Shown here piece by piece: positions 8,096-16,566 of a DNA stretch of 64,000 nt. Both the position numbers and the translations under genes were made by a program. Under the pieces are notes generated by a model. That model was not told the DNA's origin. It saw only the letters and a list, made by a program, of their open reading frames with translations, and made no database searches. How positions within the stretch are numbered: position 1 is the stretch's first letter; the number at the start of each line of letters is the position of its first letter. Origin of the DNA: Tsukamurella paurometabola (GTDB lineage Bacteria; Actinomycetota; Actinomycetes; Mycobacteriales; Mycobacteriaceae); NCBI RefSeq assembly GCF_900631615.1, contig NZ_LR131273.1:1798001-1862000 (forward strand). Reading direction: 5' to 3'.

Positions 8096-8760
8096 CTGAG
8101 AGAGACCCTCTCCGACCCCGGTCGGAGGGGGTCTTTCGCGTTTCGGGGCTGCGTGCCCGGCGTGCGGCGCCGCGGGGTGCGCCGCAGCCACCACTCGCAG
8201 AAGCCGATCGCGATGAGCCAGCTCGGCCAGGCGACGATCGCCGGCCCCCAGGCGTCCATGAAGGACTCCGGCACGCCGGCGGCGTCGAGCACGAGGAACG
8301 CGACCGGGCCCAGGATCCGGTTGATGATGACCGAGTACATCAGCGCCGCGCTGCGCAGCATCCACCGGCGGTGCGCGGCGACGTCGCGCCCGACGATCGC
8401 GCGCACGCCGAGCGCCGTGAACAGCAGCATCAGCGAGCCCAGCGTCACGTTGGACGCGGCGTTGACCGGCCCGAACGGCGTCACCGTGCCGATCGCGATG
8501 GCCGCGAGCCCGACGGGCAGCGCGCACGCGACGTAGATCCGGCCCGCGATCCAGTGGTACTTCGCGAACCAGCGGCGCCCCAACTGCACCAGCCCGGCGA
8601 GCATCGCGACGGACCCGAGCAGGATGTGCCCGACGAGCAGCCCGTAGTACCAGTTCGGCTGGTCGTCGAGCGGGACGCGGCTGCCGCCGGTGAGGTAGGG
8701 AGGAAGGGAGTAGGCGAGGAAGACGAGCACCAGCAGGGCGCCCACCAGCAGTTTCTTCAT
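8077..8760 (-). CDS. DUF2306 family membrane protein, 3' end antisense to tRNA-Ser
   Basis: Integral membrane protein of 227 residues with about six hydrophobic segments, starting with MKKLLVGALLVLVFLAYSL. The pattern HILLGSVAMLAGLVQLG ... YHWIAGRIYVACALPVGLAA ... VAAHRRWMLRSAALMYSVI is characteristic of DUF2306, whose function is unknown. The last 35 or so residues (RRTPRRRTPGTQPR onward) read backward through the tRNA terminator, and the TGA at 8079-8077 lies inside the tRNA gene. That tail is probably not functional sequence. The start ATG at 8760 is clear. It diverges from the N-acetyltransferase gene. Confidence 0.8.
   Translation of the reverse strand: MKKLLVGALLVLVFLAYSLPPYLTGGSRVPLDDQPNWYYGLLVGHILLGSVAMLAGLVQLGRRWFAKYHWIAGRIYVACALPVGLAAIAIGTVTPFGPVNAASNVTLGSLMLLFTALGVRAIVGRDVAAHRRWMLRSAALMYSVIINRILGPVAFLVLDAAGVPESFMDAWGPAIVAWPSWLIAIGFCEWWLRRTPRRRTPGTQPRNAKDPLRPGSERVSLSGGGGI
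8104..8136 (+). terminator. Rho-independent terminator after tRNA-Ser
   Basis: Stem GACCCtCTCCGACC / GGTCGGAGgGGGTC followed by CTTT, starting 8 bases after the tRNA. It lies inside the antisense coding region of the DUF2306 gene. Confidence 0.75.
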
Positions 8761-8870
8761 GCGGGGAACGCTAGGGACGGATCCAGCGGCGGCGGATCAC
8801 CCGCGCGGGTGGACCTGCGTAGTCCGCACGGGTGAGGCACCATGTCCGCGGGGCCTTCGAGGAGGAACGC

Positions 8871-9707
8871 ATGAACGACGACGCTGCCTGGGGCGCCCCC
8901 GCCCTCGACCTGCCGCGCTACCTGCACCGCATCGGCCTGCAGGCCCCGCCCGCGCCCGACCTCGCGGGCCTGTCCACGCTGGTGCGGGCGCACGCGCTCA
9001 CCCTGCCGTGGGAGAACTTCGACGCCGTCCGCGGCATCCCGGGCGAGCTCACGATCGACGCCCTGCAGCGCCGCATGATCGAGGGGCGCCGCGGCTACGG
9101 CTGCACGGGTCACGTCCCGCTGCTCGCCGCGGCCCTGCAGCGCACGGGCTTCCGGTTCGGCGCCGCGTCCGGGCGGGTGCTGGTCGACGGTGGCCCGTCC
9201 GCGAGCACGCACGCCCTGCTGATCGTCGAGGTCGACGGTGCGCCGCACCTCGCGGAGGTCGGCTTCGGCGCCGTCCCGCTCGCACCGTTGCGGCTGGAGA
9301 GCGGCCTGGAGCAGGACGCCGGCGGATGGCGCTACCGGCTCACCGCCGAGGCGGTCGGTTTCGGCGAGGAGTGGCGGCTCGACTTCCTCGACCCGAGCTC
9401 GGGGCAGTGGCGGCCGCAGTACCGGTTCGCGCTCGCCGACCGCACGTGGTCGGACCTGCGCATGACGAACTTCTACGTCGCGACCTCGCCGCACTCGCCG
9501 TTCCGCGGCCGGCTCATGGCCGTGGTCAACCGGCCCGGCGAGCGGCACGTGCTCACGCGGGACGCGGTGATCAGCACCCGTCCCGACGGGTTCCGGGAGA
9601 CCGTGCCGTACGTCGCGGCGGACCGTCGGGCGATCCTCGCCGAGAGCTTCGCGATCGACCTGCCCGAGGACGAGGCGGCGGCGCTCGCGGCCGTCAGTGG
9701 GAGCTGA
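8871..9707 (+). CDS. Arylamine N-acetyltransferase-like protein (atypical active site)
   Basis: Member of the NAT fold that acetylates arylamines or hydrazines from acetyl-CoA; 278 residues. The start at 8871 follows GGAGGAAC. The N-terminal LPWENFDAVRG block, the catalytic-cysteine region (RRGYGC, Cys78) and THALLIVEV (His114) match the family. Two points differ from classical NATs: the RGGxCxxxN motif reads RRGYGCTGH, and the third triad residue, normally Asp in DVGFG, is Glu129 (EVGFG). It may be a NAT relative with altered activity, like the amide synthases of rifamycin pathways. The 3' end overlaps the convergent lipoprotein gene by 14 bases. Confidence 0.78.
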   Translation: MNDDAAWGAPALDLPRYLHRIGLQAPPAPDLAGLSTLVRAHALTLPWENFDAVRGIPGELTIDALQRRMIEGRRGYGCTGHVPLLAAALQRTGFRFGAASGRVLVDGGPSASTHALLIVEVDGAPHLAEVGFGAVPLAPLRLESGLEQDAGGWRYRLTAEAVGFGEEWRLDFLDPSSGQWRPQYRFALADRTWSDLRMTNFYVATSPHSPFRGRLMAVVNRPGERHVLTRDAVISTRPDGFRETVPYVAADRRAILAESFAIDLPEDEAAALAAVSGS

Positions 9708-10089
9708 AGAAGCCGATCGCCTTGTCGCCGCTGTCGCACCGCGCGAGCATCCCCGGCGTCTGCGGGAACGTGCAGTTCCAGCCGTCGACGGTGACGGGCT
9801 TGGCCTGCGCGATCTGCGGCCCGAAGGCGTTGGCGACGCGCATCGCCTCGGCGCAGTCGACCTTCACGGTGCCCAGCGCGTGCACGTACAGGGCTCCGTC
9901 GGGGCCGCGGGTCTGCCCGCACATCTCGGCGCGGGTCTCGGCCGCCGTCGCGGTGGCCGACGGTGCGCCCGAGGGGGTGGGGCTCGCGGCGGGATCGGAC
10001 GAACTGCCGCAGCCCGCGAGGAGCAGGCCGCACACTGTTGCAGTTGCGACGGCTGTGACAGGCGTTGCGAAGTGCTGAAATGCGGTCAT
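9694..10089 (-). CDS. Small secreted lipoprotein of unknown function
   Basis: Protein of 131 residues with a lipoprotein signal: hydrophobic TAVATATVCGLLLAGC with lipobox LAGC. A Ser/Pro/Ala/Thr-rich linker follows, then a small domain with three further cysteines (CGQTRG, VDCAEA, WNCTFP) that could form disulfides. It is expected on the outer face of the plasma membrane. I chose the ATG at 10089; the frame is open further upstream but only this start places the signal peptide at the N-terminus. No known domain recognised. Confidence 0.75.
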   Translation of the reverse strand: MTAFQHFATPVTAVATATVCGLLLAGCGSSSDPAASPTPSGAPSATATAAETRAEMCGQTRGPDGALYVHALGTVKVDCAEAMRVANAFGPQIAQAKPVTVDGWNCTFPQTPGMLARCDSGDKAIGFFSSH

Positions 10090-10232
10090 GCCCTGCAGGC
10101 TACCCGTCGTCCGGTGATGAGCCTCACAAAAGTGCCGGTCAGCGACATTATTGCGGGCGGCAACGATCGGTACACTCGAACACGACCCGCATCGCGCAGC
10201 CCGTCGCGCCTCGACGACTCGGAGTGACTCGC

Positions 10233-13200
10233 ATGGCACTGTTCCTGTACCGGCTGGGGAGGTTCGCCTACCTCAATCGTTTCAAAGTCATCGTGGCGTG
10301 GCTGCTGATCTTCGCCGGCATGCTCACCGGTGGCGCGGCGCTCAAGGGCGCCACGGTCGACAACTTCTCGCTGCCGGGCCTGCCCTCGGCGAAGGCGACG
10401 GACATCGTGTCCGAGAATTTCGGCGACAGCGGCGGCGACCCGTTCACCACCGCCTCGGCGACCATCGTCTTCCACGCCAAGGACGGCAAGCTCACCGATC
10501 CGGCGGCCGCGGCGGGCATCGACCGGACCATCGCCGACATCAAGAACCTCACCAAGGACCAGGACGGCCAGAAGGTCTCCGTGGTCCAGGACCCGGAGCT
10601 GCTGCACAACCCGACGGGCAAGCTGGACCCGAACGCGCTGACCCCGGAGCAGCGCTCGAAGCTCGAGGCGGCCACGGCGCAGGCCAAGGACATCGCGTCG
10701 ACCAAGACGCAGGCGCAGAAGGACGCGGACGCGGCGGCCACCTCGTCGGTGAGCCCGGACGGCAAGACCGCGAAGATCACCGTGAACTTCATCGGCAAGG
10801 TCACGGACCTGCCGGACACCCTCTCCGAGGACATCACGAAGGCCCGCGAGGCGGGCGAGGCCGCGTCGAACGGCACGCTGCAGGTCGAGGCCGACGGTTC
10901 CGCGGCCCGCGGCGCCGAGGACATGGGCATGACCAGCGAGATCATCGGCATGATCGTCGCCGCGATCGTCCTGATCATCACGTTCGCCTCGCTCGTCGCC
11001 TGGGGGCTGCCGCTGCTGAACGCGATCATCGCCGTCCCGGTGGCCATCGGCGGCGTCATGATCGCCTCGCACTTCATCGAGCTCGGCACCTTCCCGACGG
11101 TCCTGACGTCCATGATCGGCCTGGCCGTCACCATCGACTACGCGCTCTTCATCGTCTCGCGATACCGGCACGAACTCCGGCGCCTCGGCGCCACCACGAA
11201 GGAGCAGCGGGCCGAGGCCGCGGGCATCGCCGTGGGCACCGCCGGCACCGCCGTGATCTTCGCCGGCCTGACGGTGATCATCGCCCTCGCCGCGCTCGCC
11301 TTCATCGGCATGGACTTCCTCGGCCAGATGGGCGTCGCCGCCGCGTGGGGCGTGTTCATCGCCGTCATCGTGGCGCTGACCCTGCTCCCGGCCCTGCTGG
11401 GCCTGTTCGGATCCAAGGTGTTCGCCGGCCGGGTCAAGGGCCTGCACCCGCAGGACACCGACCAGGGCGAGGGCCGCGTCGCCAACGGCCTGCGCTGGGC
11501 CAACCTGGTCAAGAAGGTCCCCGTCGTCACCCTCGTCGCGGGCGTCGCCATCCTCGGCATCCTCGCCATCCCGATGAAGGACATGAAGACCGCCCTGCCC
11601 GGCTCGGGCATGAGCGAGAAGAGCACGTCGGAGCGCCAGGCCTACGACCTCATCGCCGACGCCTGGGGCAAGGGCGCCAACGGCACCCTCCTCGTCGCGG
11701 TCGACGGTGCGGGGGCCCAGCCGAATCAGCGCCTGGGCGCCTACAAGCAGATCGTCGACCAGCTGAACAGCAACCCGGCGATCGCGCCGCTGATCGCGAA
11801 CGCGCAGCTCGCGCAGCTCGCCGCGGACAACAAGGCCGCCACCATCATGGTGACGCCCAAGTCCGGGCCCAACGACGACGACACCAAGACGCTGGTGACC
11901 AAGCTCCGGAACATGGTCAACGGCGACGCCGGGACCAAGGCCCGGCTCGGCGTGGATCTCGGTGTCGCGGGAAACACCGCCATCGAGATGGACATCTCCG
12001 AGAAGCTCGGCGATGCGTTGTGGATCTACCTCGGGATCGTGATCGGGCTGGCGTTCCTGCTGCTGCTCCTGGCGTTCCGGTCGATCCTGGTGCCGCTGAC
12101 CGCGGTCCTCGGCTTCCTGCTGTCGGTGGTCGCCACGTTCGGCGTGACCTCCGCGATCTTCACCGACGGTGCCCTCGGGCTCATCGACAACACGCAGCCG
12201 CTGGTCTCGTTCCTGCCGATCTTCCTGATCGGCATCGTCTTCGGCCTCGCGATGGACTACCAGGTGTTCCTCGTCTCCCGCATGCGTGAGGAGTTCGTGC
12301 ACACCGGCGACGCGACGAAGTCGGTCGTGACGGGTGTGCAGTACGGCGCCCGCGTGGTGACCGCGGCCGCGATCATCATGATCTCGGTCTTCGCCTCGTT
12401 CATCCTCAACGAGCAGGTCTTCATCAAGGAGATCGGCTTCGGCCTCGCCGCCGCCGTCCTGCTGGACGCCTTCGTCGTGCGGATGGTGATCATCCCGTCG
12501 GTGATGACGCTGCTCGGCAAGTGGGCGTGGTGGCTGCCGAAGTGGCTCGACAAGATCCTGCCGAACGTCGACATCGAGGGCGAGGCCCTCGTGGCGCAGC
12601 TCGGACGCGGCGACGCGAACGCGGACACCGCCGGGTTCCCCGCGCCGATCACGGCGGAGATCCCCGTGCCCACTGAGCCGCTCGTCGCCGCCGGCCCGAC
12701 GGACGTCCACGCGCGCGGCGCCGCCCGGGTGGAGCCCGCAACGGTGAACGGCCACGTCAACGGTGTCGACCGGCCCACGACCGCCCCGACGGCACCGGTG
12801 CCGCTCGTGCCGCTCGGCAAGGACGACGAGCACGTGACGGCGCAGGCCCCCGTGTACGCCGACACGGAGCAGGTCGCCGCGGCGGCGGAGACGCCGGCGA
12901 CGACCGCGCCGGACACCGGCGAGTACCCCGTCGCCCGGCCCGGGACGCCGCACCCGGACCAGACCGTGACCGGGCCGATCCGCGCACGCGACCGGACGCG
13001 CGACGAGATCGCGCAGCTGCGCGAGCAGAACAGGGCGATCGCGGCGGAGCTCAGCGCGCTGCGCTCCGACTACCGCTCGATGGCCAGCCGCACGCGGCTG
13101 CAGAGCGAGCACATCAGCGACCCCACGCGGTTCGAGATCGAGGGTCGCCTCGAGGGGCCCGACGGTCCGCTCGGCCGCGCCGGCCGGCTGCTCACGCCGC

Positions 13201-14384
13201 ACGGCGAGATGCTGACCCCCGCATTCATCCCCGTCGGTACCAAGGCGACGGTGAAGACGGTGCTGCCTGAGGCGGTCTCGGAGCTGGGTGCGCAGGCGGT
13301 TCTGGCGAATGCGTACCACCTGTACCTGCAGCCCGGGCCGGAGATCGTGGAGCAGGCCGGCGGCCTGGGCGCGTTCATGAACTGGGACGGCCCCACGTTC
13401 ACCGATTCCGGTGGCTTCCAGGTGATGTCGCTCGGCTCCGGCTTCAAGAAGGTCATCGACATGACCGGCGGCGGTGAGGAGTTGCAGGGCGACGACGCGA
13501 TCGCCGAGGGCAAGGACCGGCTCTCGCGGGTCGATGACGACGGCGTGACCTTCCTCAGCCACCTCGACGGCACGGAGCACCGGTTCACGCCGGAGCGCTC
13601 GATGCAGATCCAGCATCAGCTGGGCGCCGACGTGATCTTCGCGTTCGACGAGCTGACCACGCTGCACAACACGCGCGCCTACCAGGTGGAGTCGCTGGAG
13701 CGGACCCGCCTGTGGGCCCGGCGCTGCCTGTCGGAGCACAACTGGCTCACCGCGCAGCGGCACGACGCGATCTCCCTCTGGGGTGTGGTGCAGGGCGCGC
13801 AGTACGAGGACCTGCGCCGCAAGGCGGCCCGCGACCTGCGGGCGCTCAGCGAGGAGGACCGGCTCGCCGGCGGCCTCGGCTTCGGCGGCTACGGCATCGG
13901 CGGCGCGCTGGAGAAGGCGAACCTGTCGACCATCGTGCGCTGGGTGAATCAGGAGCTCGAGGAGGACAAGCCGAAGCACCTGCTGGGCATCTCCGAGCCG
14001 GACGACATCTTCGCGGCGGTGGAGCAGGGCATCGACACCTTCGACTGCGTCTCGCCGTCGCGCGTGGCCCGCAACGGCGCGATCTACTCGCTCGACGGCC
14101 GGTACAACGTGACCAACTCGCGGTTCAAGACGGACTTCCGGCCGCTGGACCCGGAGACGGAGAACTACACCTCGCAGTACACCCGTGCGTACATCCATCA
14201 CCTGTTCAAGGCGAAGGAGAGCCTGGCGGCCACGCTGTGCACCATCCATAACGAGCAGTTCATCGTCTCGCTGGTCGCGAAGATCCGGCAGTCGATGCTC
14301 GACGGGACGTACTGGGAGTTCAAGGAGGAGTTCCTGGGCCGCTACTACAAGGGCACCCAGCAGCACCTCGCCACGTCCGACTAG
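10233..14384 (+). CDS. MMPL-family transporter fused in frame to tRNA-guanine transglycosylase
   Basis: One uninterrupted frame of 1383 residues. Residues 1 to about 783 are a complete MMPL/RND transporter: a first membrane helix, a soluble loop, a helix bundle with the GLAVTIDYALF signature, a second loop, and a bundle with GLAMDYQVFLVSRMREEF. Such proteins export lipids. Residues about 784-915 are an Ala/Pro/Thr-rich linker and 919-950 a probable coiled coil (RDEIAQLREQNRAIAAEL). From about 960 to the end is a full TGT, the tRNA base-exchange enzyme, with DSGGFQ (Asp1058), VVQGAQYEDLR and nucleophile motif FDCVSPSR (Asp1271). The zinc cysteines expected at 1309, 1311 and 1314 are Thr, Asn and Ser; His1339 remains. 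An internal ATG at 13080 could start a free 434-residue TGT, but has no ribosome site. The C-terminus of MMPL proteins is cytosolic, so a tethered TGT is topologically possible. Confidence 0.85.
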   Translation: MALFLYRLGRFAYLNRFKVIVAWLLIFAGMLTGGAALKGATVDNFSLPGLPSAKATDIVSENFGDSGGDPFTTASATIVFHAKDGKLTDPAAAAGIDRTIADIKNLTKDQDGQKVSVVQDPELLHNPTGKLDPNALTPEQRSKLEAATAQAKDIASTKTQAQKDADAAATSSVSPDGKTAKITVNFIGKVTDLPDTLSEDITKAREAGEAASNGTLQVEADGSAARGAEDMGMTSEIIGMIVAAIVLIITFASLVAWGLPLLNAIIAVPVAIGGVMIASHFIELGTFPTVLTSMIGLAVTIDYALFIVSRYRHELRRLGATTKEQRAEAAGIAVGTAGTAVIFAGLTVIIALAALAFIGMDFLGQMGVAAAWGVFIAVIVALTLLPALLGLFGSKVFAGRVKGLHPQDTDQGEGRVANGLRWANLVKKVPVVTLVAGVAILGILAIPMKDMKTALPGSGMSEKSTSERQAYDLIADAWGKGANGTLLVAVDGAGAQPNQRLGAYKQIVDQLNSNPAIAPLIANAQLAQLAADNKAATIMVTPKSGPNDDDTKTLVTKLRNMVNGDAGTKARLGVDLGVAGNTAIEMDISEKLGDALWIYLGIVIGLAFLLLLLAFRSILVPLTAVLGFLLSVVATFGVTSAIFTDGALGLIDNTQPLVSFLPIFLIGIVFGLAMDYQVFLVSRMREEFVHTGDATKSVVTGVQYGARVVTAAAIIMISVFASFILNEQVFIKEIGFGLAAAVLLDAFVVRMVIIPSVMTLLGKWAWWLPKWLDKILPNVDIEGEALVAQLGRGDANADTAGFPAPITAEIPVPTEPLVAAGPTDVHARGAARVEPATVNGHVNGVDRPTTAPTAPVPLVPLGKDDEHVTAQAPVYADTEQVAAAAETPATTAPDTGEYPVARPGTPHPDQTVTGPIRARDRTRDEIAQLREQNRAIAAELSALRSDYRSMASRTRLQSEHISDPTRFEIEGRLEGPDGPLGRAGRLLTPHGEMLTPAFIPVGTKATVKTVLPEAVSELGAQAVLANAYHLYLQPGPEIVEQAGGLGAFMNWDGPTFTDSGGFQVMSLGSGFKKVIDMTGGGEELQGDDAIAEGKDRLSRVDDDGVTFLSHLDGTEHRFTPERSMQIQHQLGADVIFAFDELTTLHNTRAYQVESLERTRLWARRCLSEHNWLTAQRHDAISLWGVVQGAQYEDLRRKAARDLRALSEEDRLAGGLGFGGYGIGGALEKANLSTIVRWVNQELEEDKPKHLLGISEPDDIFAAVEQGIDTFDCVSPSRVARNGAIYSLDGRYNVTNSRFKTDFRPLDPETENYTSQYTRAYIHHLFKAKESLAATLCTIHNEQFIVSLVAKIRQSMLDGTYWEFKEEFLGRYYKGTQQHLATSD

Positions 14385-14406
14385 CGCGGCGGCCCGGGTC
14401 CGGCCG

Positions 14407-14412
14407 TAGGAT
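14407..14412 (+). promoter_or_regulatory. -10 element for leaderless start at 14419
   Basis: TAGGAT ends 6 bases before the ATG of the GlxA-type regulator; no ribosome site is visible. Confidence 0.45.
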
Positions 14413-14418
14413 TCGGAC

Positions 14419-15408
14419 ATGCCCCACGTCGTCGCGCTGCCCGTCTGCGACGGGATGACGATGCTCGAATACGGCACGGTCGTCGAAGCGCTGGGCTTCG
14501 CGTGGAACGACCTGCCGTCGCTCGGGTACGACGTGCGCGGCTGCGGCCCGGTCGACGGGGTGCGGACGCTCGGCGGCGCCGTCCTGCACCCGGCGTACGG
14601 CCTCGACGAGATCGCGGGCGCCGATACCGTCATCATGACTGCGGTCACGGACCCGCGGACCGACTCGAACCCGGAGTGGCACGAACCGCTGCGCGCGGCC
14701 GCGGCGAACGGCGCGCGGATCGTCTCCATCTGCACCGGCGCGTTCGCGCTCGCCGGGGCGGGCCTCCTCGACGGTCGGCGCGCCACCACGCACTGGCGGC
14801 ACGCGGGCCTGCTGCAGTACCGCTTCCCCCGGGTGCACGTGACGCCCTCGGAGCTGTACATCCAGGACGGGCCGGTGCTCACCGGCGCGGGTTCGGCGGC
14901 GGGCCTGGACCTGTGCCTGCATCTGATCCGCAGCGACCACGGCGCGGGCGCCGCGAACGAGGTGGCGCGCCGCCTCGTGGTCGCGCCGCACCGCGACGGC
15001 GACCAGTCGCAGTTCGTCAACATCGACACGCTCCGGCCCGATATGGACAAACGCTTCGCCGACTTCCTCCAGGGGCTCGCGCACGGCATCGGCGGCGTCA
15101 AGGGGCTCGACGACATGGCGGCCCGCGCGGGCGTCTCGCGCCGGACCCTGCACCGCCGGTTCCGGCAGTACACCGGCGTCGCGCCACTGGAATGGCTGAT
15201 GCGGCAACGGGTCTACCGCGCGATGCGCCTGCTGGAGACGACCAACGACTCCGTCACGGCGATCACCGGCCGCGCGGGCTTCGACGCGGAGGAGACGCTG
15301 CGATACCACTTCAAGCGGCAGACCGGGTTGGCCCCGACGGCCTATCGCGAGCGGTTCCGCGGTAGCGAGGTGGGCCGCAGCGCGGGCCGGCCCGTGGCCG
15401 GATCTTGA
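14419..15408 (+). CDS. GlxA family transcriptional regulator (DJ-1/PfpI plus AraC HTH)
   Basis: Cytoplasmic regulator of 329 residues. The N-terminal half is a DJ-1/PfpI domain with the nucleophile-elbow-like SICTGAFALAGAGLLDGR and the following TTHW block. The C-terminal 100 residues form an AraC double helix-turn-helix (DDMAARAGVSRRTLHRRFRQ, then AGFDAEETLRYHFKRQTG). Members respond to small molecules such as amines or reactive compounds. The target here is unknown, and no regulated gene is obvious beside it apart from a possible 68-residue gene downstream. A -10 element 6 bases before the ATG suggests leaderless translation. Confidence 0.9.
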   Translation: MPHVVALPVCDGMTMLEYGTVVEALGFAWNDLPSLGYDVRGCGPVDGVRTLGGAVLHPAYGLDEIAGADTVIMTAVTDPRTDSNPEWHEPLRAAAANGARIVSICTGAFALAGAGLLDGRRATTHWRHAGLLQYRFPRVHVTPSELYIQDGPVLTGAGSAAGLDLCLHLIRSDHGAGAANEVARRLVVAPHRDGDQSQFVNIDTLRPDMDKRFADFLQGLAHGIGGVKGLDDMAARAGVSRRTLHRRFRQYTGVAPLEWLMRQRVYRAMRLLETTNDSVTAITGRAGFDAEETLRYHFKRQTGLAPTAYRERFRGSEVGRSAGRPVAGS

Positions 15409-15465
15409 GGAATTCCGGCACCGCACACCTGGGCGGCGCCGCGCGGCGCGGATAGCGTTCAGGCC

Positions 15466-15672
15466 ATGCGGATTCAGCAGATGAGGAAGGTCTTCGGCGG
15501 CACCCGGGCAGCGCCGACGACGAACGCGCGCCCGGGATGGATGCGGGAGTTCGCCTCCGGCATCGCGGCGGGCAACCTCGTCCGCCACGGTGCGGGCGTG
15601 CCCGGCTCGCACGGCTCGCGGATCTGCGAGCGGCCCCGTCTCGCGCCGGCGCGGCCCGCGTCAGAGCGGTAG
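15466..15672 (+). CDS. Possible small basic protein (68 aa), leaderless
   Basis: A short frame in the 252-base gap between the GlxA-type regulator and gluQ. Support: TAGCGT (15453-15458) ends 7 bases before the ATG, the same promoter geometry as neighbouring leaderless genes, and third codon positions are strongly G/C as in real genes here. Against: no recognisable domain, no ribosome site, low complexity, and a 12-base convergent overlap with gluQ. The product would be basic (many Arg). I do not recognise it and it may be noncoding. Confidence 0.28.
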   Translation: MRIQQMRKVFGGTRAAPTTNARPGWMREFASGIAAGNLVRHGAGVPGSHGSRICERPRLAPARPASER

Positions 15673-16557
15673 CGTCCAGGGCTCGCGGGGCAGCCGCGCG
15701 GGGTCGAAGCCGTCCAGCATCTCCCGTGGCGTGCGCCCGCGCAGCCCCAGGCTCGCAGCGAGTTCGGGTAGTACCACCGCCGGCCCGCCGCGCTGCGCGA
15801 GGGTGACGGCACCGTCGCGCTTCGCGAGCCGGGCGCCGGTGGGCCCCAGCACCATCGGCACATGTGCGTACGACGGTGGCGGGTCGCCGACGAGCCGCCC
15901 CGCGACGGCCGAGCGCGGTGTGGCGGACAGCAGTGTGCTCAGGTACGCCTGGCGGGGCGCGGAGGAGAGCAGGTCGTCGCCGCGCACCACCTGGTCGACG
16001 CCCTGCGCGGCGTCGTCGACCACGACGGCCAGGTTGTAGGCGTACGTCCCGTCGCCGCGGCGCAACACGAAATCGTCCACCGCGCCGGTGTACTCGCCGT
16101 GCAGCAGATCCGTCACGGTGAACGACGAGACCGTCGACCGCAGGCGCACCGCCGCCGGCCGCTCCCGCCGCCGGACCTCCCGCTCGGCCTCCGTGAGGTC
16201 GCGGCAGGTGCCGGGGTACGCCCCCTCCGGGGCGTGCGGCGCCGACGGGGCCGCGAGGATCTCCCGCCGCGTGCAGTAGCACTCGTAGACGTCGAGCCGG
16301 TCCAGCGCCGCCGCGTAGCGGTCGGTGCGCTCGGACTGCCGCACCACGTCGCCGTCCCAGTCGAGGCCCAGTGCGGCGAGGTCGGCGAGCTGGCGGGCCT
16401 CGGCTCCGTCGGCCGTGCGGGCGGTATCGAGGTCCTCGATCCGGAGCAGGAAGTCCCGCCCCGTCGAGCGGGCGAAGAGCCACGCGAGGAGCGCGGTGCG
16501 CAGGTTCCCGACGTGCAGGTCGCCCGAGGGGCTCGGCGCGTACCGTCCAGCTGTCAC
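15661..16557 (-). CDS. gluQ: Glutamyl-Q tRNA(Asp) synthetase
   Basis: Paralogue of the GluRS catalytic core (298 residues, no anticodon-binding domain) that attaches glutamate to queuosine-34 of tRNA-Asp. Class I motifs are present: [14 protein letters not shown] (HIGH-type HVGN, residues 15-18) and [10 protein letters not shown] (KMSKS-type). The zinc site CYCTRRE ... YPGTC is intact, unlike that of the TGT domain 1.3 kb away. The start is GTG at 16557, which gives the [13 protein letters not shown]-terminus typical of the family. A 9-base gap separates it from the WYL regulator upstream on the same strand. Its presence implies that queuosine-containing tRNA is made or salvaged. Confidence 0.93.
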   Translation of the reverse strand: MTAGRYAPSPSGDLHVGNLRTALLAWLFARSTGRDFLLRIEDLDTARTADGAEARQLADLAALGLDWDGDVVRQSERTDRYAAALDRLDVYECYCTRREILAAPSAPHAPEGAYPGTCRDLTEAEREVRRRERPAAVRLRSTVSSFTVTDLLHGEYTGAVDDFVLRRGDGTYAYNLAVVVDDAAQGVDQVVRGDDLLSSAPRQAYLSTLLSATPRSAVAGRLVGDPPPSYAHVPMVLGPTGARLAKRDGAVTLAQRGGPAVVLPELAASLGLRGRTPREMLDGFDPARLPREPWTLPL

Positions 16558-16566
16558 CGTCCCAGC

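Noticed and set aside
8008-8136. tRNA-Ser genes as integration sites of a mobile element
   Set aside because: Neither tRNA (8008 or 32576) is followed by a repeated 3' end or an integrase gene in the window.
10086-15173. A 5-kb open frame on the minus strand opposite the MMPL-TGT gene
   Set aside because: It is a codon shadow typical of 70% GC DNA: Arg/Gly/Asp/His-rich translation with no domain, and the plus-strand frame has clear MMPL, TGT and GlxA motifs.
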